Below are positions 47,105 through 57,369 of a stretch of DNA of 64,000 nt, in pieces. Position 1 is the stretch's first letter. Each line of letters starts with the position of its first letter. Source of the DNA: Planktotalea arctica (lineage in GTDB: Bacteria; Pseudomonadota; Alphaproteobacteria; Rhodobacterales; Rhodobacteraceae); assembly GCF_002105285.1 (NCBI RefSeq), contig NZ_MUHR01000006.1, positions 372,001-436,000 on the forward strand. The letters are read 5' to 3'. A program made the translations under genes and the position numbers. The notes beneath the pieces were generated by a model. The model was given only the letters and a program-made list of their open reading frames with translations, was not told the origin of the DNA and did no database searches.

Positions 47105-48766
47105 ATGTTGCAAATTGACCTGTGGAAACGGGTGGTGATCTGGGCGGTTTGCGCTATCGGATTGCTGCTGGCGATTCCGAATGCCTTTTATTCGAAAGTG
47201 GAGCAGCACAATGACGCGCTGGCCGCGATCGAAGTGTCCGGCAGCACTGACGAATTAGATGCGATGGTGGCGCTCTGGCCTGAATTTCTGCCCTCCGGAC
47301 TTGTCAATCTTGGTCTTGATCTGCGCGGCGGTGCGCATCTGCTGGCCGAAGTGAAGGTTGCGGATGTGTACGCGGCACGAATGAAATCGTTTTGGCCTGA
47401 AGTGCGCGACGCGCTGCGCCCAGAGCGCGCCGCGATCGGCACGATCCGCCTTCAGCCCTCTGCGGGGGACGTGCTCAAAGTGCGTATTTCGCAGCCCGAG
47501 GGCATGGCGCGCGCGATCGAAGTGGTGCGTGGATTGTCGCAGCAGGTGGTTTCGCTCTCCGGTGTCGGATCTAGCGATATCGAAGTAAGCGGTGATGACG
47601 GCGTTATCACGGTGCGCCTGTCGGAGGCGGAAAAGCGCGCCACCGACGAGCGTACGATGCAGCAATCGCTTGAAATTATCCGCCGCCGTATTGATGAAGT
47701 GGGCACACGCGAGCCGACGATCCAGCGCCAGGGCACGGACCGCATCTTGATTCAGGTGCCCGGCATCGGATCGGCGGCAGAGCTGAAAGCGATCATCGGC
47801 ACCACTGCGCAGCTGACGTTCCAGCCGGTTGTTTCGCGCGGCTCGAACGCCAATGCTGCGCCGGGCGTGGGCAATGAAATCATGCCCTCGCTGGATGAGG
47901 AGGGGCAGTATTACACGCTCGAATCCGCCCCCGTGGTCACGGGCGAAGAATTGGTCGATGCGCAGCCTGCCTTTGACCAGAACGGTCGTCCTGCGGTAAG
48001 TTTCCGTTTCAATCCGACGGGCGCGCGCAAGTTTGGCGATTATACCGCAGAAAATATCGGCAATCCCTTCGCCATCGTGCTGGACGCGGAAGTCATTTCC
48101 GCGCCGGTCATTCAAAGCCATATTGCGGGCGGTTCAGGCATCATTACCGGCAATTTCTCGGTCGAGGAATCGACCAATCTCGCGGTGCTCTTGCGTGCGG
48201 GCGCACTGCCTGCGGGGCTCGATTTTCTGGAAGAACGCACCATCGGTCCCGAGCTTGGGGCAGATAGTATCCAAGCGGGGCAGATCGCCTGTATCGTCGC
48301 CTTTGTCGGCGTGCTGGTGTTCATGTTCCTAAGCTATGGCACGTTCGGCCTGTTCGCCAACATTGCGCTTATCATCAACGTCGGCCTGATTTTCGGCCTT
48401 CTGAGCATGGTCGGCGCGACGCTGACCTTGCCGGGGATCGCGGGGATCGTTCTGACCATCGGCATGGCGGTGGATGCCAACGTGCTGGTGTTCGAGCGTA
48501 TCCGCGAAGAAGTAAAATCTGCAAAAGGGCCGGCGCGTGCGATCGATCTTGGTTATGAAAAAGCGCTGAGCGCGATCATCGACGCCAACCTGACGACTTT
48601 CATCACGGCTGTGATCCTCTTCGTCATGGGCTCCGGTCCTGTGCGCGGCTTTGCGATCACGCTCGGCCTTGGCATTCTCACATCGGTCTTTACCGCCATC
48701 TTCGTCACGCGCCTGATCGTCGTGATGTGGTTTGAGCGCAAACGCCCAAAAACGCTGGAGGTGTGA
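47105..48766 (+). CDS. secD: Protein translocase subunit SecD
   Basis: 553 residues. First helix at residues 10-30, the large periplasmic P1 domain with GLDLRGGAHLLAEV, and five C-terminal helices with GADSIQAGQIACIVAF and LTIGMAVDANVLVFERIREE. It uses the proton gradient to help release proteins from the translocon. Next to secF, one base apart. Confidence 0.97.
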   Translation: MLQIDLWKRVVIWAVCAIGLLLAIPNAFYSKVEQHNDALAAIEVSGSTDELDAMVALWPEFLPSGLVNLGLDLRGGAHLLAEVKVADVYAARMKSFWPEVRDALRPERAAIGTIRLQPSAGDVLKVRISQPEGMARAIEVVRGLSQQVVSLSGVGSSDIEVSGDDGVITVRLSEAEKRATDERTMQQSLEIIRRRIDEVGTREPTIQRQGTDRILIQVPGIGSAAELKAIIGTTAQLTFQPVVSRGSNANAAPGVGNEIMPSLDEEGQYYTLESAPVVTGEELVDAQPAFDQNGRPAVSFRFNPTGARKFGDYTAENIGNPFAIVLDAEVISAPVIQSHIAGGSGIITGNFSVEESTNLAVLLRAGALPAGLDFLEERTIGPELGADSIQAGQIACIVAFVGVLVFMFLSYGTFGLFANIALIINVGLIFGLLSMVGATLTLPGIAGIVLTIGMAVDANVLVFERIREEVKSAKGPARAIDLGYEKALSAIIDANLTTFITAVILFVMGSGPVRGFAITLGLGILTSVFTAIFVTRLIVVMWFERKRPKTLEV

Positions 48767-48767
48767 G

Positions 48768-49739
48768 ATGCGCCTAAGACTGGTTAAACAAGACACCAAT
48801 TTCGATTTCTTCTCGCGCTCGCGCACTTGGCTCGGCATCTCTCTGGTGATGATGGTCGTCGCCTTCGGCTCGTTCCTCGTGCAGGGATTGAACTACGGGA
48901 TCGACTTCAAGGGCGGCACCACTGTGCGCTCGCAAAGCACATCGCCCATCGACGTAGGCGCTTACCGCGATGCGATCGTGCCGCTCGGGCTTGGGGATAT
49001 CTCCATTTCCGAAGTGTTCGACCCCGGTTTTGAGGCGGATCAACATGTGGCGATGATCCGTATCGAAGCGCAAGAAGGCCAGGAAGCCGTGGACTCAGAC
49101 GTCATCGCGACGGTTCTGGGCGCGCTGCAAACCATAGCGCCGGACATCAAGTTCGTGTCGGTGGAATCGGTCGGGCCGAAGGTCTCGGGCGAGTTGATTC
49201 AGACAGCGGCCATCGCGGTCGTTCTCGCGATTGCGGCGGTTCTGATCTACATCTGGCTGCGCTTCGAGTGGCAATTCGCCGTGGGCGCGGTCGCGGCGCT
49301 GGTGCATGACGTGATCTTGACGATCGGGGTGTTTTCCGAGCTTCAGATCAAGTTCGATCTGGCGATTATCGCGGCTTTGCTGACCATTGTGGGTTATTCG
49401 CTGAATGACACTGTGGTCGTGTTCGACCGCGTTCGCGAGAACCTACGCAAGTACAAGAAGAAGCCGTTGAAAGAGGTGCTTAACATCTCGATCAACGAAA
49501 CGCTCAGCCGCACGTTCATGACCTCGGTCACAACGCTTCTGGCGCTCATGGCGCTGTTCGTGTTGGGGGGCGATGTGATCCGCGGCTTCGTCTTTGCGAT
49601 GATCTGGGGCGTGATTGTGGGAACATATTCCTCGATCTTCGTAGCCTCTGCGATCCTGCTTTGGTTGGGTGTGAAACGCGATTGGACGAACAAGCCCGAC
49701 GCGAATGCAGGTACGCAATTTGCCAATGTAGATGCCTAA
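48768..49739 (+). CDS. secF: Protein translocase subunit SecF
   Basis: 323 residues from the ATG at 48768, with GGAGGTGTGAG upstream. Six transmembrane helices; GIDFKGGTTVRSQS is the SecF counterpart of the SecD motif, and VGYSLNDTVVVFDRVRENLR is the family signature. The partner of SecD in the inner membrane. Confidence 0.97.
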   Translation: MRLRLVKQDTNFDFFSRSRTWLGISLVMMVVAFGSFLVQGLNYGIDFKGGTTVRSQSTSPIDVGAYRDAIVPLGLGDISISEVFDPGFEADQHVAMIRIEAQEGQEAVDSDVIATVLGALQTIAPDIKFVSVESVGPKVSGELIQTAAIAVVLAIAAVLIYIWLRFEWQFAVGAVAALVHDVILTIGVFSELQIKFDLAIIAALLTIVGYSLNDTVVVFDRVRENLRKYKKKPLKEVLNISINETLSRTFMTSVTTLLALMALFVLGGDVIRGFVFAMIWGVIVGTYSSIFVASAILLWLGVKRDWTNKPDANAGTQFANVDA

Positions 49740-49743
49740 GTAG

Positions 49744-50496
49744 ATGCTTGAATTACTCACATCAGCCCTCGTAACCGACGGGCTGATGTGGATCGTTTTC
49801 GCCGCCTTGCTGGCAGGGCTGGTGCGCGGATTTTCGGGTTTTGGCACGGCGATGATCTACCTGCCCATCGCCAGCCAGTTCCTCACTCCGGTTGAGGCGC
49901 TCGTGACGCTCACGATCATGGATAGCCTTGGCCCGATCCCCGCCATTCCCCGCGCCGTGCGCGAGGCGGATTGGCCTGACCTGCGCCGGCTTTTGCTCTC
50001 ACTGGTGTTCTTTTTGCCTATCGGACTTTGGCTGCTGGTTTCGGTGCCGCCCGAAACCTTTCGGCTTTCGGTGTCAATGGTATCGCTGCTGCTATTGGCT
50101 GCGCTCATCCTTGGCGTGCGCTATCAGGGCCGACTTAGCCCGCCAAAAGTGTACGGCGTTGGCGGCGCGGCGGGCCTGCTTGGCGGTGCGGTCGGTCTGC
50201 CGGGACCACCGGTCATTCTGTTCTACATGGCCAGCTCCCATGCGCCGAATGTGATCCGTGCAACAGTGATGATCTTCCTGTTTTCCTTTGATCTTATCTT
50301 GATTACGATGCTGGGATACAAAGGGCTGCTTTCGCTTTCTGGCCTTGCGCTGGGATTGATACTGGCCGCGCCGATGCTGATTGGTACGATGCTTGGCACA
50401 TGGCTCTTTCGCCCGAGCTATGAAAAGCTATATAGAGCCGCAGCCTATGTGATTATCGGGGTTTCGGCCCTGCGGGGATTGCCAATTTGGGGGTGA
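49744..50496 (+). CDS. TauE/SafE-family membrane exporter
   Basis: 250 residues, about seven to eight hydrophobic helices with the duplicated TauE layout (LAGLVRGFSGFGTAMIYLPI; GGAVGLPGPPVILFYMASS). It starts 5 bp after secF without a clear ribosome binding site, so coupled translation is likely. The family exports sulfite, sulfoacetate or other organosulfonates in some cases. The substrate here is unknown. Confidence 0.85.
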   Translation: MLELLTSALVTDGLMWIVFAALLAGLVRGFSGFGTAMIYLPIASQFLTPVEALVTLTIMDSLGPIPAIPRAVREADWPDLRRLLLSLVFFLPIGLWLLVSVPPETFRLSVSMVSLLLLAALILGVRYQGRLSPPKVYGVGGAAGLLGGAVGLPGPPVILFYMASSHAPNVIRATVMIFLFSFDLILITMLGYKGLLSLSGLALGLILAAPMLIGTMLGTWLFRPSYEKLYRAAAYVIIGVSALRGLPIWG

Positions 50497-50500
50497 CGCG

Positions 50501-50860
50501 ATGCGAATGACAGAGATTGAATTTAACGATGCACAGCCCGTAGAGGGCTATGGGCCGGGGTTTTTCCGCATTGCGGGCAAGGTGATCGAAGCACCGATGA
50601 TTGTCACCGCATCCGGCGCGCGCCCATGGGGCGGCTTTGACGATGTCGAACCCTTGCTGGCGATGGCAGGCGAAATCGACGTGATCTTTATCGGAACAGG
50701 GGACGAAATTGCCTATCTTCCCAAAGGTTTGCGCGCGCGTCTCGACGAGGTCGGGATCGGCGCGGAGGCGATGAATTCCCCCGCAGCCTGCCGCACCTAC
50801 AACGTGCTGGTCAACGATGGTCGCCGCGTGGCGGCCGCGCTTTTGGCGGTCACTAAATAG
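50501..50860 (+). CDS. Mth938-like (NDUFAF3-type) domain protein
   Basis: 119 residues, the DUF498/Mth938 pattern: [20 protein letters not shown], then [20 protein letters not shown]. Human NDUFAF3 of this fold helps complex I assembly; in bacteria the role is unknown. GGGGGTGA precedes the ATG. It overlaps ccmA by one base. Confidence 0.85.
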   Translation: MRMTEIEFNDAQPVEGYGPGFFRIAGKVIEAPMIVTASGARPWGGFDDVEPLLAMAGEIDVIFIGTGDEIAYLPKGLRARLDEVGIGAEAMNSPAACRTYNVLVNDGRRVAAALLAVTK

Positions 50861-51477
50861 TGCAGCTCGCCGTTGATACCCTTAGCGTCGCGCGCGGCGG
50901 CATTGCGGTTCTTGAGGGGCTGTCGTTTCGCGTTGAAGCTGGCAAGGCGCTGATCCTGCGCGGCCCCAATGGTATTGGCAAGACGACTTTGCTGCGCTCG
51001 ATCGCGGGCTTGCAGCCGCCGCTGAACGGCACAATCGACGCGCCCGAGGACAGTATCGCCTATGCGGCGCACTCCGATGGGATCAAGCATGTCCTGACGG
51101 TGCGCGAAAATCTTGAATTCTGGGCCGAGGTCTTTGGCACAGGCGACATCACGTCTGCGCTGCACGCCTTCGCGTTAGAGCCACTGGCCTCGCGCCCCGC
51201 TGGCGCGCTCTCTGCCGGGCAAAAGCGCCGGCTTGGCCTTGCGCGCTTGTTGGTGAGTGCGCGCCCGATCTGGGTGCTCGACGAGCCGACTGTCTCGCTT
51301 GATGTTGACGCGGTCGCCATGTTCGCCGACGCCATCGGCTCACATCTCTCCAGTGGCGGCATCGCGCTGATTGCGACCCATATTGACCTCGGTCTAGACG
51401 CGGACATTCTAGACGTTGCGCCGTTCAAGGCACGCGCTCCACTTGCGCGCGATGATGCGATGGAGGGCTTTTTGTGA
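50860..51477 (+). CDS. ccmA: Heme exporter ATP-binding protein CcmA
   Basis: 205 residues from a GTG at 50860. ABC ATPase motifs: Walker [17 protein letters not shown], signature [15 protein letters not shown], Walker [13 protein letters not shown]. With CcmB and CcmC it releases holo-CcmE for cytochrome c maturation. The end overlaps ccmB (GTGA). Confidence 0.95.
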   Translation: MQLAVDTLSVARGGIAVLEGLSFRVEAGKALILRGPNGIGKTTLLRSIAGLQPPLNGTIDAPEDSIAYAAHSDGIKHVLTVRENLEFWAEVFGTGDITSALHAFALEPLASRPAGALSAGQKRRLGLARLLVSARPIWVLDEPTVSLDVDAVAMFADAIGSHLSSGGIALIATHIDLGLDADILDVAPFKARAPLARDDAMEGFL

Positions 51478-52130
51478 AGGCGCTGCTGGTCCGCGATTTG
51501 CGCCTCGCGATCAGGGCAGGGGGCGGCTTTGGCCTTGGCCTCGCTTTCTTCTTGATCGTCACGGTTCTGGTGCCTTTCGGCGTCGGCCCGCAAAGCGCGC
51601 TGCTCTCAACAATCGCCCCCGGCATCCTCTGGCTCGGCGCTTTGCTCGCCTGCCTGCTTTCGCTCGATCGCATTCTCGCGCTCGATTGGGAGGACGGCAC
51701 GCTTGATCTGCTGGCTTGCGCACCCCTGCCGATGGAGGCCGCAGTCAGCGTCAAAGCACTGGCGCATTGGCTCACCACGGGCCTGCCTCTGGTCATCGCC
51801 GCTCCGCTTTTCGCGCTCTTGCTGAACTTGCCAAGCGCAGGCTATGCCCCGCTCGTGCTCTCGCTGCTGCTTGGAACACCCGCGCTTAGCGTGATCGGCA
51901 CCTTCGGCGCGGCGCTTACAGTTGGCATCAAACGTGGGGGCCTTCTGCTCTCGCTCCTCGTGCTTCCTCTGTATGTGCCAACGCTGATCTACGGCGCCGA
52001 GGCGGCGCGGCGCGGCGCAGCAGGTCTAGACACATCCACGCCGCTCATCATGCTCGCGGGGATCACATTTGGCGTGATTGCGCTGCTACCCTTTGCCTCT
52101 GCTGCGGTTCTGCGGGTAAACATTCGATAA
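51474..52130 (+). CDS. ccmB: Heme exporter protein CcmB
   Basis: 218 residues from a GTG at 51474, six hydrophobic helices. The N-terminal [20 protein letters not shown] and [20 protein letters not shown] are typical. It is the membrane part of the CcmAB transporter. A 41-bp gap leads to ccmC. Confidence 0.93.
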   Translation: MKALLVRDLRLAIRAGGGFGLGLAFFLIVTVLVPFGVGPQSALLSTIAPGILWLGALLACLLSLDRILALDWEDGTLDLLACAPLPMEAAVSVKALAHWLTTGLPLVIAAPLFALLLNLPSAGYAPLVLSLLLGTPALSVIGTFGAALTVGIKRGGLLLSLLVLPLYVPTLIYGAEAARRGAAGLDTSTPLIMLAGITFGVIALLPFASAAVLRVNIR

Positions 52131-52171
52131 TTTGAATTGAAGCTGATCTAACAAGGGACTACATCATCGTC

Positions 52172-52900
52172 ATGTCTTTATGGGAATATGCAAATCCGGT
52201 GAAATTCATGGCCCTTTCGGGCCGGATTTTGCCGTGGGCCGCTTGGCTGTCTGGGATATGCCTTGTGGTGGGATTGATCTGGGGTTTCTTCTTTACGCCG
52301 GACGATTTTCGCCAAGGATCGACCGTGAAAATCATCTACCTGCATGTGCCCTCGGCGCTTATGGCGATCAACATATGGATGATGATGCTGGTCACGTCGC
52401 TGGTCTGGATCATCCGCCGTCACCACGTTAGCGCACTGGCCGCCAAAGCCGCGGCCCCAATCGGCGTTGCAATGACATTGATTGCCTTGATCACGGGCGC
52501 AATCTGGGGCCAGCCGATGTGGGGCACATGGTGGGCTTGGGATCCGCGCTTGACCTCTTTCCTGATCCTGTTTCTGTTCTATCTCGGCTACATCGCGCTT
52601 TGGGCGGCGATTGAAGACAATGATACCGCCGCCGATCTCACGTCGATCCTCTGCCTCGTTGGCTCTGTTTTCGCTGTTCTATCGCGCTATGCAGTGAATT
52701 TTTGGAACCAGGGCCTGCACCAAGGGGCCTCGCTCTCGCTCGATAAGGAAAAGAACGTGGCGGATGTCTTCTACTTCCCGCTTTTGGTCTGCATTGCGGG
52801 CTTTGTCCTTCTCTTCATTGCGCTGGTGCTCTTGCGCACACGCACTGAAATTCGCGCGCGCCGCGCATCGGCGTTGCTGGCACGGGAGCGCATGGCATGA
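52172..52900 (+). CDS. ccmC: Heme-handling protein CcmC
   Basis: 242 residues, six transmembrane helices, with the Trp-rich heme-handling motif GTWWAWDPRLTSFLILFLF and conserved His residues in the flanking loops (YLHVPSALMA). It loads heme onto CcmE in the periplasm. ATGA overlap with ccmD. Confidence 0.96.
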   Translation: MSLWEYANPVKFMALSGRILPWAAWLSGICLVVGLIWGFFFTPDDFRQGSTVKIIYLHVPSALMAINIWMMMLVTSLVWIIRRHHVSALAAKAAAPIGVAMTLIALITGAIWGQPMWGTWWAWDPRLTSFLILFLFYLGYIALWAAIEDNDTAADLTSILCLVGSVFAVLSRYAVNFWNQGLHQGASLSLDKEKNVADVFYFPLLVCIAGFVLLFIALVLLRTRTEIRARRASALLARERMA

Positions 52901-53049
52901 TGCCTGATCTTGGAAAATACGCTGATGCGGTGCTGGGCGCCTATGCTGCCTCCATCGTGCTTTTGATCGCCATCGTTGCGCTCAGCATCTGGCAAGCGCG
53001 CCGCACCAAGGCTGCGCTCGATGATGTGGAGAAACGCCGCAATGGCTAA
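52897..53049 (+). CDS. ccmD: Heme exporter protein CcmD
   Basis: 50 residues starting MMPDLGKYADAVLGAYAAS, one transmembrane helix (SIVLLIAIVALSIW) and a basic tail (QARRTKAALDDVEKRR). This is the usual CcmD layout and is easily missed at this size. It overlaps ccmC by 4 bp and ccmG by 8 bp. CcmD stabilises the CcmC-CcmE-CcmAB complex. Confidence 0.9.
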   Translation: MMPDLGKYADAVLGAYAASIVLLIAIVALSIWQARRTKAALDDVEKRRNG

Positions 53050-53587
53050 AATCCCGCCCCTCATGATCGCGCCTCCGGCGATCTTCCTTGGACTTGCGGT
53101 TCTGTTCTATATGGGCATGTTCCGCGAGGGAAAAGACGAGCTGGAATCGGTCTTCATCGGTGGCCCCGCACCGCAAATCGAAACTGCTGCCGAACTGCCG
53201 GGTTTCGCTGCCGTGACTCAGGCTGATCTCGCACGCGGCGAAGTCACATTGGTTAATTTCTGGGCCAGCTGGTGTCCGCCGTGTCGCGCCGAGCATCCAA
53301 AACTGCTTGAACTCGCGCAGGACTATCCGATCATCGGAGTCAATTTCAAAGACACCGCGCGCGCCGCCACGAAATACCTCAATGATGATGGCAACCCGTT
53401 CGTAGGGGTTGCGTTTGACCCTAAAGGACGCACGGCGATAGACTGGGGCGTCACTGCGCCGCCCGAAACCTTCATTCTGGATAAGGATGGCACTGTGCTC
53501 TACCGCTTTGCTGGCCCACTTGTTGGCAGTGATTTTGAACAACGCTTCCTTCGCGAGTTGAACAAGGCTTTGGCTGCTGGGAACTAA
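53042..53587 (+). CDS. ccmG: Thiol:disulfide interchange protein CcmG/DsbE
   Basis: 181 residues from the ATG at 53042. An N-terminal signal anchor (LMIAPPAIFLGLAVLFYMGM) precedes a thioredoxin domain with VNFWASWCPPCRAEHPKLL and GVTAPPETFILDKDGTVLYR. It reduces the CXXCH cysteines of apocytochrome c in the periplasm. It ends the ccm operon here; ccmE, ccmF and ccmH are not in the window. Confidence 0.95.
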   Translation: MAKIPPLMIAPPAIFLGLAVLFYMGMFREGKDELESVFIGGPAPQIETAAELPGFAAVTQADLARGEVTLVNFWASWCPPCRAEHPKLLELAQDYPIIGVNFKDTARAATKYLNDDGNPFVGVAFDPKGRTAIDWGVTAPPETFILDKDGTVLYRFAGPLVGSDFEQRFLRELNKALAAGN

Positions 53588-53680
53588 AAGCTTGGTTGCT
53601 TCTTAGTGCTTTCATGACAACATAATGCCAAGGGAGTTCAATAGAATGGCTGCCCAATTTATACTCGAAAGGAACTAAAT

Positions 53681-54112
53681 GTGAAAAATGCGTTTGTAGT
53701 AGTGCTGTCGATTGTGCCATTTATTAGTGCTTGTGTTCCTAACCAGCAATTTTTCTTGAAGAACGGCGTTACTCTAGATCGATATGAACGTGATGCCCTA
53801 GAATGTGTGAACAAGGCCACTGGTTCTACGCCGGCGAATACCCAGCTTGGTTGGGCACCCTATGTTGGGGTATACACAGTGGATGCGAATGCAGCTCTTC
53901 GGGATGCAAATGTCGAAATTTGTATGAGGGACAAGGGATATGTTTATTCAGAGGTTCCTAGCTGTGCGGGCAGAGGGCAAGATATAATCAATGCGGCTCA
54001 ACAGACTGGATTTGGGGACAAGCGCCGCTTGTCTCAGAGAATGAGTGTCGGGGCAGATACTTGTGTCGCAAGAAATACCAAAGGTGAACTTCTACTTTAC
54101 ACACCTGAGTAG
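53681..54112 (+). CDS. Orphan lipoprotein, unlike its neighbours in base composition
   Basis: 143 residues from a GTG at 53681 with AAAGGA upstream. The N-terminus MKNAFVVVLSIVPFISACVP has a signal peptide with a lipobox-like ISAC, giving a mature lipid-anchored Cys. The rest has six further Cys residues and no recognised domain. The gene and its flanks are visibly AT-richer than the genes around (many AAT, TTT, GAT codons), which suggests recent acquisition. I do not recognise a family. Confidence 0.6.
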   Translation: MKNAFVVVLSIVPFISACVPNQQFFLKNGVTLDRYERDALECVNKATGSTPANTQLGWAPYVGVYTVDANAALRDANVEICMRDKGYVYSEVPSCAGRGQDIINAAQQTGFGDKRRLSQRMSVGADTCVARNTKGELLLYTPE

Positions 54113-54393
54113 AAAACGAACTAGCTTATGGGCAAAACGTTTCTAGCTCTAGAGCTGATATTCGCTCGATACGGTAAAAACCCCGTGCAGAAACTTACCT
54201 CATTGTAGGTGAGAAAGACTACCGTCTCGAGCATATCATCTGGTACACCGGAGCACACCAGCGCAGTCATCTCTACGAACTTTGCCCCGAAATTGGCACG
54301 ACTTGGGTTTTCCAGCTGCTCAGTTGCATCAGGCATGACGGCGTTCACAGATAGGTTTGCGCGGCAGAAACCCGGAATTGCAAGACCTGCAAC
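54113..54393. other. AT-richer gap without a supported gene
   Basis: About 280 bp before the acnA terminator. A 75-codon minus-strand frame (54121-54348) exists but has no clear ribosome binding site and matches nothing I know. It may be decayed DNA belonging with the orphan lipoprotein gene. Confidence 0.4.
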
Positions 54394-54419
54394 AAAAAAG
54401 GGCCGCCCGAAGGCGGCCC
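54394..54419 (-). terminator. Rho-independent terminator of acnA
   Basis: On the minus strand GGGCCGCC-TTCG-GGCGGCCC is followed by six U residues, 24 bp after the acnA stop. Confidence 0.9.
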
Positions 54420-54443
54420 ATTCTAAATCTCAAAAGCGAAGAT

Positions 54444-57128
54444 TCACGATGCTGCTAGGTCACGCAACACGTAGTGAAGCACGCCGCCATGCTCGATATA
54501 TTCGATCTCGATCGCGGTATCGATACGGCACTTGAGCGTGATCTCTTTGATCGTTCCATCCGCCATTGTGATCGCGCATGGCACGACTTGCAAAGGCTCG
54601 ATCGTGTCGAGACCGGAGATGGATACGCTCTCCTCGCCTGTCAAACCAAGGGATTTGCGGCTGTCGCCACCCGTGAACTCGAAGGGGATCACGCCCATAC
54701 CCACAAGGTTGGAGCGGTGAATACGCTCGAAGCTCTCGGCGATCACGGCCTTCACGCCCAAAAGCGCGGTGCCTTTGGCCGCCCAGTCACGCGAGGATCC
54801 CGCGCCGTACTGCTCGCCGCCAAAGACGACAAGCGGTGTACCCGCCGCCTGATGCGCCATCGCCGCGTCAAAGATCGAGGTCTGCGCGCCATCGGGGCCT
54901 TTGGTGTAGCCGCCCTCGACGCCGTCCAGCATCTCGTTCTTGATGCGGATATTGGCAAAGGTGCCGCGCATCATGATTTCGTGATTGCCGCGGCGCGAGC
55001 CATAGGAGTTGAATTCGCGCACGGGCACCTGATGTTTCACCAGATATTGACCTGCAGGCGAGCTTTCGGCGAAAGAGCCAGCAGGGGAAATATGGTCTGT
55101 CGTGATCATATCACCGAGCAGCGCAAGAACTTTTGCTCCCTCGATATTCGAGATCACGCCTGGGTCTTTCGACATGCCCTGGAAGTAGGGCGGGTTCTGG
55201 ATGTAGGTCGAGGTTGGTGGCCAGTCATAGGTCTCGGAATCCGTGACCTCCACGCCTTGCCATTTCTCATCGCCCTTGAACACGTCCGCGTATTTGGTTT
55301 GGAACGCTTCACGCGTGACTGTCTGCTCGACAAGATCTGCGATTTCCTTGGTCGAGGGCCAGATGTCCTTCAGATACACGTCCTTGCCATCGGGCGTCTG
55401 CGCAATGGGGTCGGTTGCGAGGTTGATATCCATCGTGCCCGCAATCGCATAGGCCACCACGAGAGGGGGCGAGGCGAGGTAGTTGGCGCGCACATCGGGG
55501 CTGATACGGCCCTCGAAGTTGCGATTGCCCGACAGAACCGAAGTGGCGACAAGATCGCCGCCATGGATCGCTTCTGAAATCTCTTGCTGCAAAGGACCGG
55601 AGTTACCGATGCAGGTGGTGCAGCCATAGCCAACAAGGTTAAAGCCGAGCGCATCCAGATCGACCTGAAGCTCTGCTGCCTCAAGATAGGCGGTCACAAC
55701 TTGGGAGCCTGGGGCGAGGGAGGTCTTGACCCAAGGCTTGCGGTTCAGGCCAAGCGCCGCCGCTTTACGCGCAACAAGGCCCGCACCGATCATTACATAG
55801 GGGTTGGATGTGTTGGTGCAGGACGTGATGGACGCAATGACAACCTTGCCCGATTCCATCGTGTAGTCTTCACCCGCGACGGCGACTTCCTTGCCCATGG
55901 GGCGTTTGAATGTCTCTTCCATCTCGCGCTTGAACGCTTCTTTCGCGCCTGTAAGAGCGACAAAATCTTGCGGGCGCTTTGGCCCGGAAATCGCAGGGAC
56001 AATTGTGCCCATGTCGAGTTCCAGCGTGTCCGTATAGATCGGTGCATAATCCGCGTCGCGCCAGAAACCGTTCTCTTTGGCATAGGCTTCGACAAGTGCG
56101 ATGCGATCCTCGTCGCGGCCCGTCGTGCGCAGGTAGCGCAGTGTTTCGCCGTCAATTGGGAAGAAACCACAGGTCGCGCCATACTCGGGCGCCATGTTGG
56201 CGATTGTCGCGCGATCGGCGAGCGGCAATGTATCTAGGCCCTCGCCATAGAACTCGACGAATTTGCCGACAACGCCCTTAGCGCGCAGCATCTCAACAAC
56301 TTTGAGAACGAGGTCCGTACCCGTCGTGCCCTCCATCATTGCACCGGTCAGCTTGAAGCCGATGACTTCGGGGATCAGCATAGAAATCGGCTGGCCGAGC
56401 ATCGACGCTTCCGCTTCGATCCCGCCGACGCCCCAGCCAAGGACCGCCGCGCCGTTTACCATGGTGGTGTGGCTGTCTGTGCCGACCAGCGTGTCTGGAT
56501 AGGCAACCTGCTCGCCGTTTTGATCGACGTCCGTCCAAACGGTTTGCGACAGATATTCAAGGTTCACCTGATGGCAAATCCCTGTGCCGGGGGGCACAAC
56601 GCGGAAGTTTGAAAAGGCGGACTGGCCCCATTTCAGGAATGTGTAGCGCTCCATGTTGCGCTCGTACTCGCGGTCTACGTTCATTTTAAACGCGCGCGGG
56701 TTGCCAAATTCGTCGATCATGACCGAGTGGTCAATGACCAGATCCACAGGGTTCAGCGGGTTGATCTTTTGCGGATCGCCGCCAAGCGCCTTGATCCCGT
56801 CGCGCATCGCTGCAAGGTCGACCACGGCGGGCACACCAGTGAAATCCTGCATCAAAACGCGGGCAGGGCGGTATGCAATCTCGCGCGGGTTCTTACCGCC
56901 GTTCGCGCCCCAAGTGGCGAAGGCTTTGATATCATCCACTGAAACGGTCTTGCCATCCTCGAAGCGGAGCATGTTTTCCAAAACCACTTTCAGCGCAGCA
57001 GGCAGATTGGAGAAATCGCCAAGGCCGGCTTTGGTTGCCGCTGTTATGGAGTAATAAGCAATCGACTGGCTGCCGACAGTAAGTGTCTTACGTGTCTTGG
57101 AGCTGTCCTGACCGACGGTAATGGGCAT
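54444..57128 (-). CDS. acnA: Aconitate hydratase A
   Basis: 894 residues from the ATG at 57128, with AGGAGG upstream; the frame to 57173 adds no homologous sequence. [4Fe-4S] ligands are visible in ASITSCTNTSNPYVMIGAG and NLVGYGCTTCIGNSG. RDWAAKGTALLGVKAVIAES is the C-terminal swivel domain. It interconverts citrate and isocitrate in the TCA cycle and, as apo-protein, can bind mRNA in some bacteria. A long, separately transcribed gene with its own terminator. Confidence 0.97.
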   Translation of the reverse strand: MPITVGQDSSKTRKTLTVGSQSIAYYSITAATKAGLGDFSNLPAALKVVLENMLRFEDGKTVSVDDIKAFATWGANGGKNPREIAYRPARVLMQDFTGVPAVVDLAAMRDGIKALGGDPQKINPLNPVDLVIDHSVMIDEFGNPRAFKMNVDREYERNMERYTFLKWGQSAFSNFRVVPPGTGICHQVNLEYLSQTVWTDVDQNGEQVAYPDTLVGTDSHTTMVNGAAVLGWGVGGIEAEASMLGQPISMLIPEVIGFKLTGAMMEGTTGTDLVLKVVEMLRAKGVVGKFVEFYGEGLDTLPLADRATIANMAPEYGATCGFFPIDGETLRYLRTTGRDEDRIALVEAYAKENGFWRDADYAPIYTDTLELDMGTIVPAISGPKRPQDFVALTGAKEAFKREMEETFKRPMGKEVAVAGEDYTMESGKVVIASITSCTNTSNPYVMIGAGLVARKAAALGLNRKPWVKTSLAPGSQVVTAYLEAAELQVDLDALGFNLVGYGCTTCIGNSGPLQQEISEAIHGGDLVATSVLSGNRNFEGRISPDVRANYLASPPLVVAYAIAGTMDINLATDPIAQTPDGKDVYLKDIWPSTKEIADLVEQTVTREAFQTKYADVFKGDEKWQGVEVTDSETYDWPPTSTYIQNPPYFQGMSKDPGVISNIEGAKVLALLGDMITTDHISPAGSFAESSPAGQYLVKHQVPVREFNSYGSRRGNHEIMMRGTFANIRIKNEMLDGVEGGYTKGPDGAQTSIFDAAMAHQAAGTPLVVFGGEQYGAGSSRDWAAKGTALLGVKAVIAESFERIHRSNLVGMGVIPFEFTGGDSRKSLGLTGEESVSISGLDTIEPLQVVPCAITMADGTIKEITLKCRIDTAIEIEYIEHGGVLHYVLRDLAAS

Positions 57129-57369
57129 GATCTGCCTCCTATCTAAGGTCGAAAAAAAGGGGTGGTCTTGCACGCTATTTGCCCCATGTAGACAAGGCGA
57201 TCAAGGGGGTGCGTCGATTTTGTATACCATTGCACACCGAAATTTCCGGAAAATTGGAAACGCTGTGTTTTGCGCGCTCGCGCCGCTCTCGCAAAAGGGT
57301 GATTGGTCATTACAGCGCTTTGCCCCTATCTAGGTCCAGCAACCAAGACCAAACAACAGGCCGAACTAA

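Noticed and set aside
54121-54348. 75-codon minus-strand frame
   Set aside because: No recognisable domain or ribosome binding site; kept only as part of the AT-richer gap.
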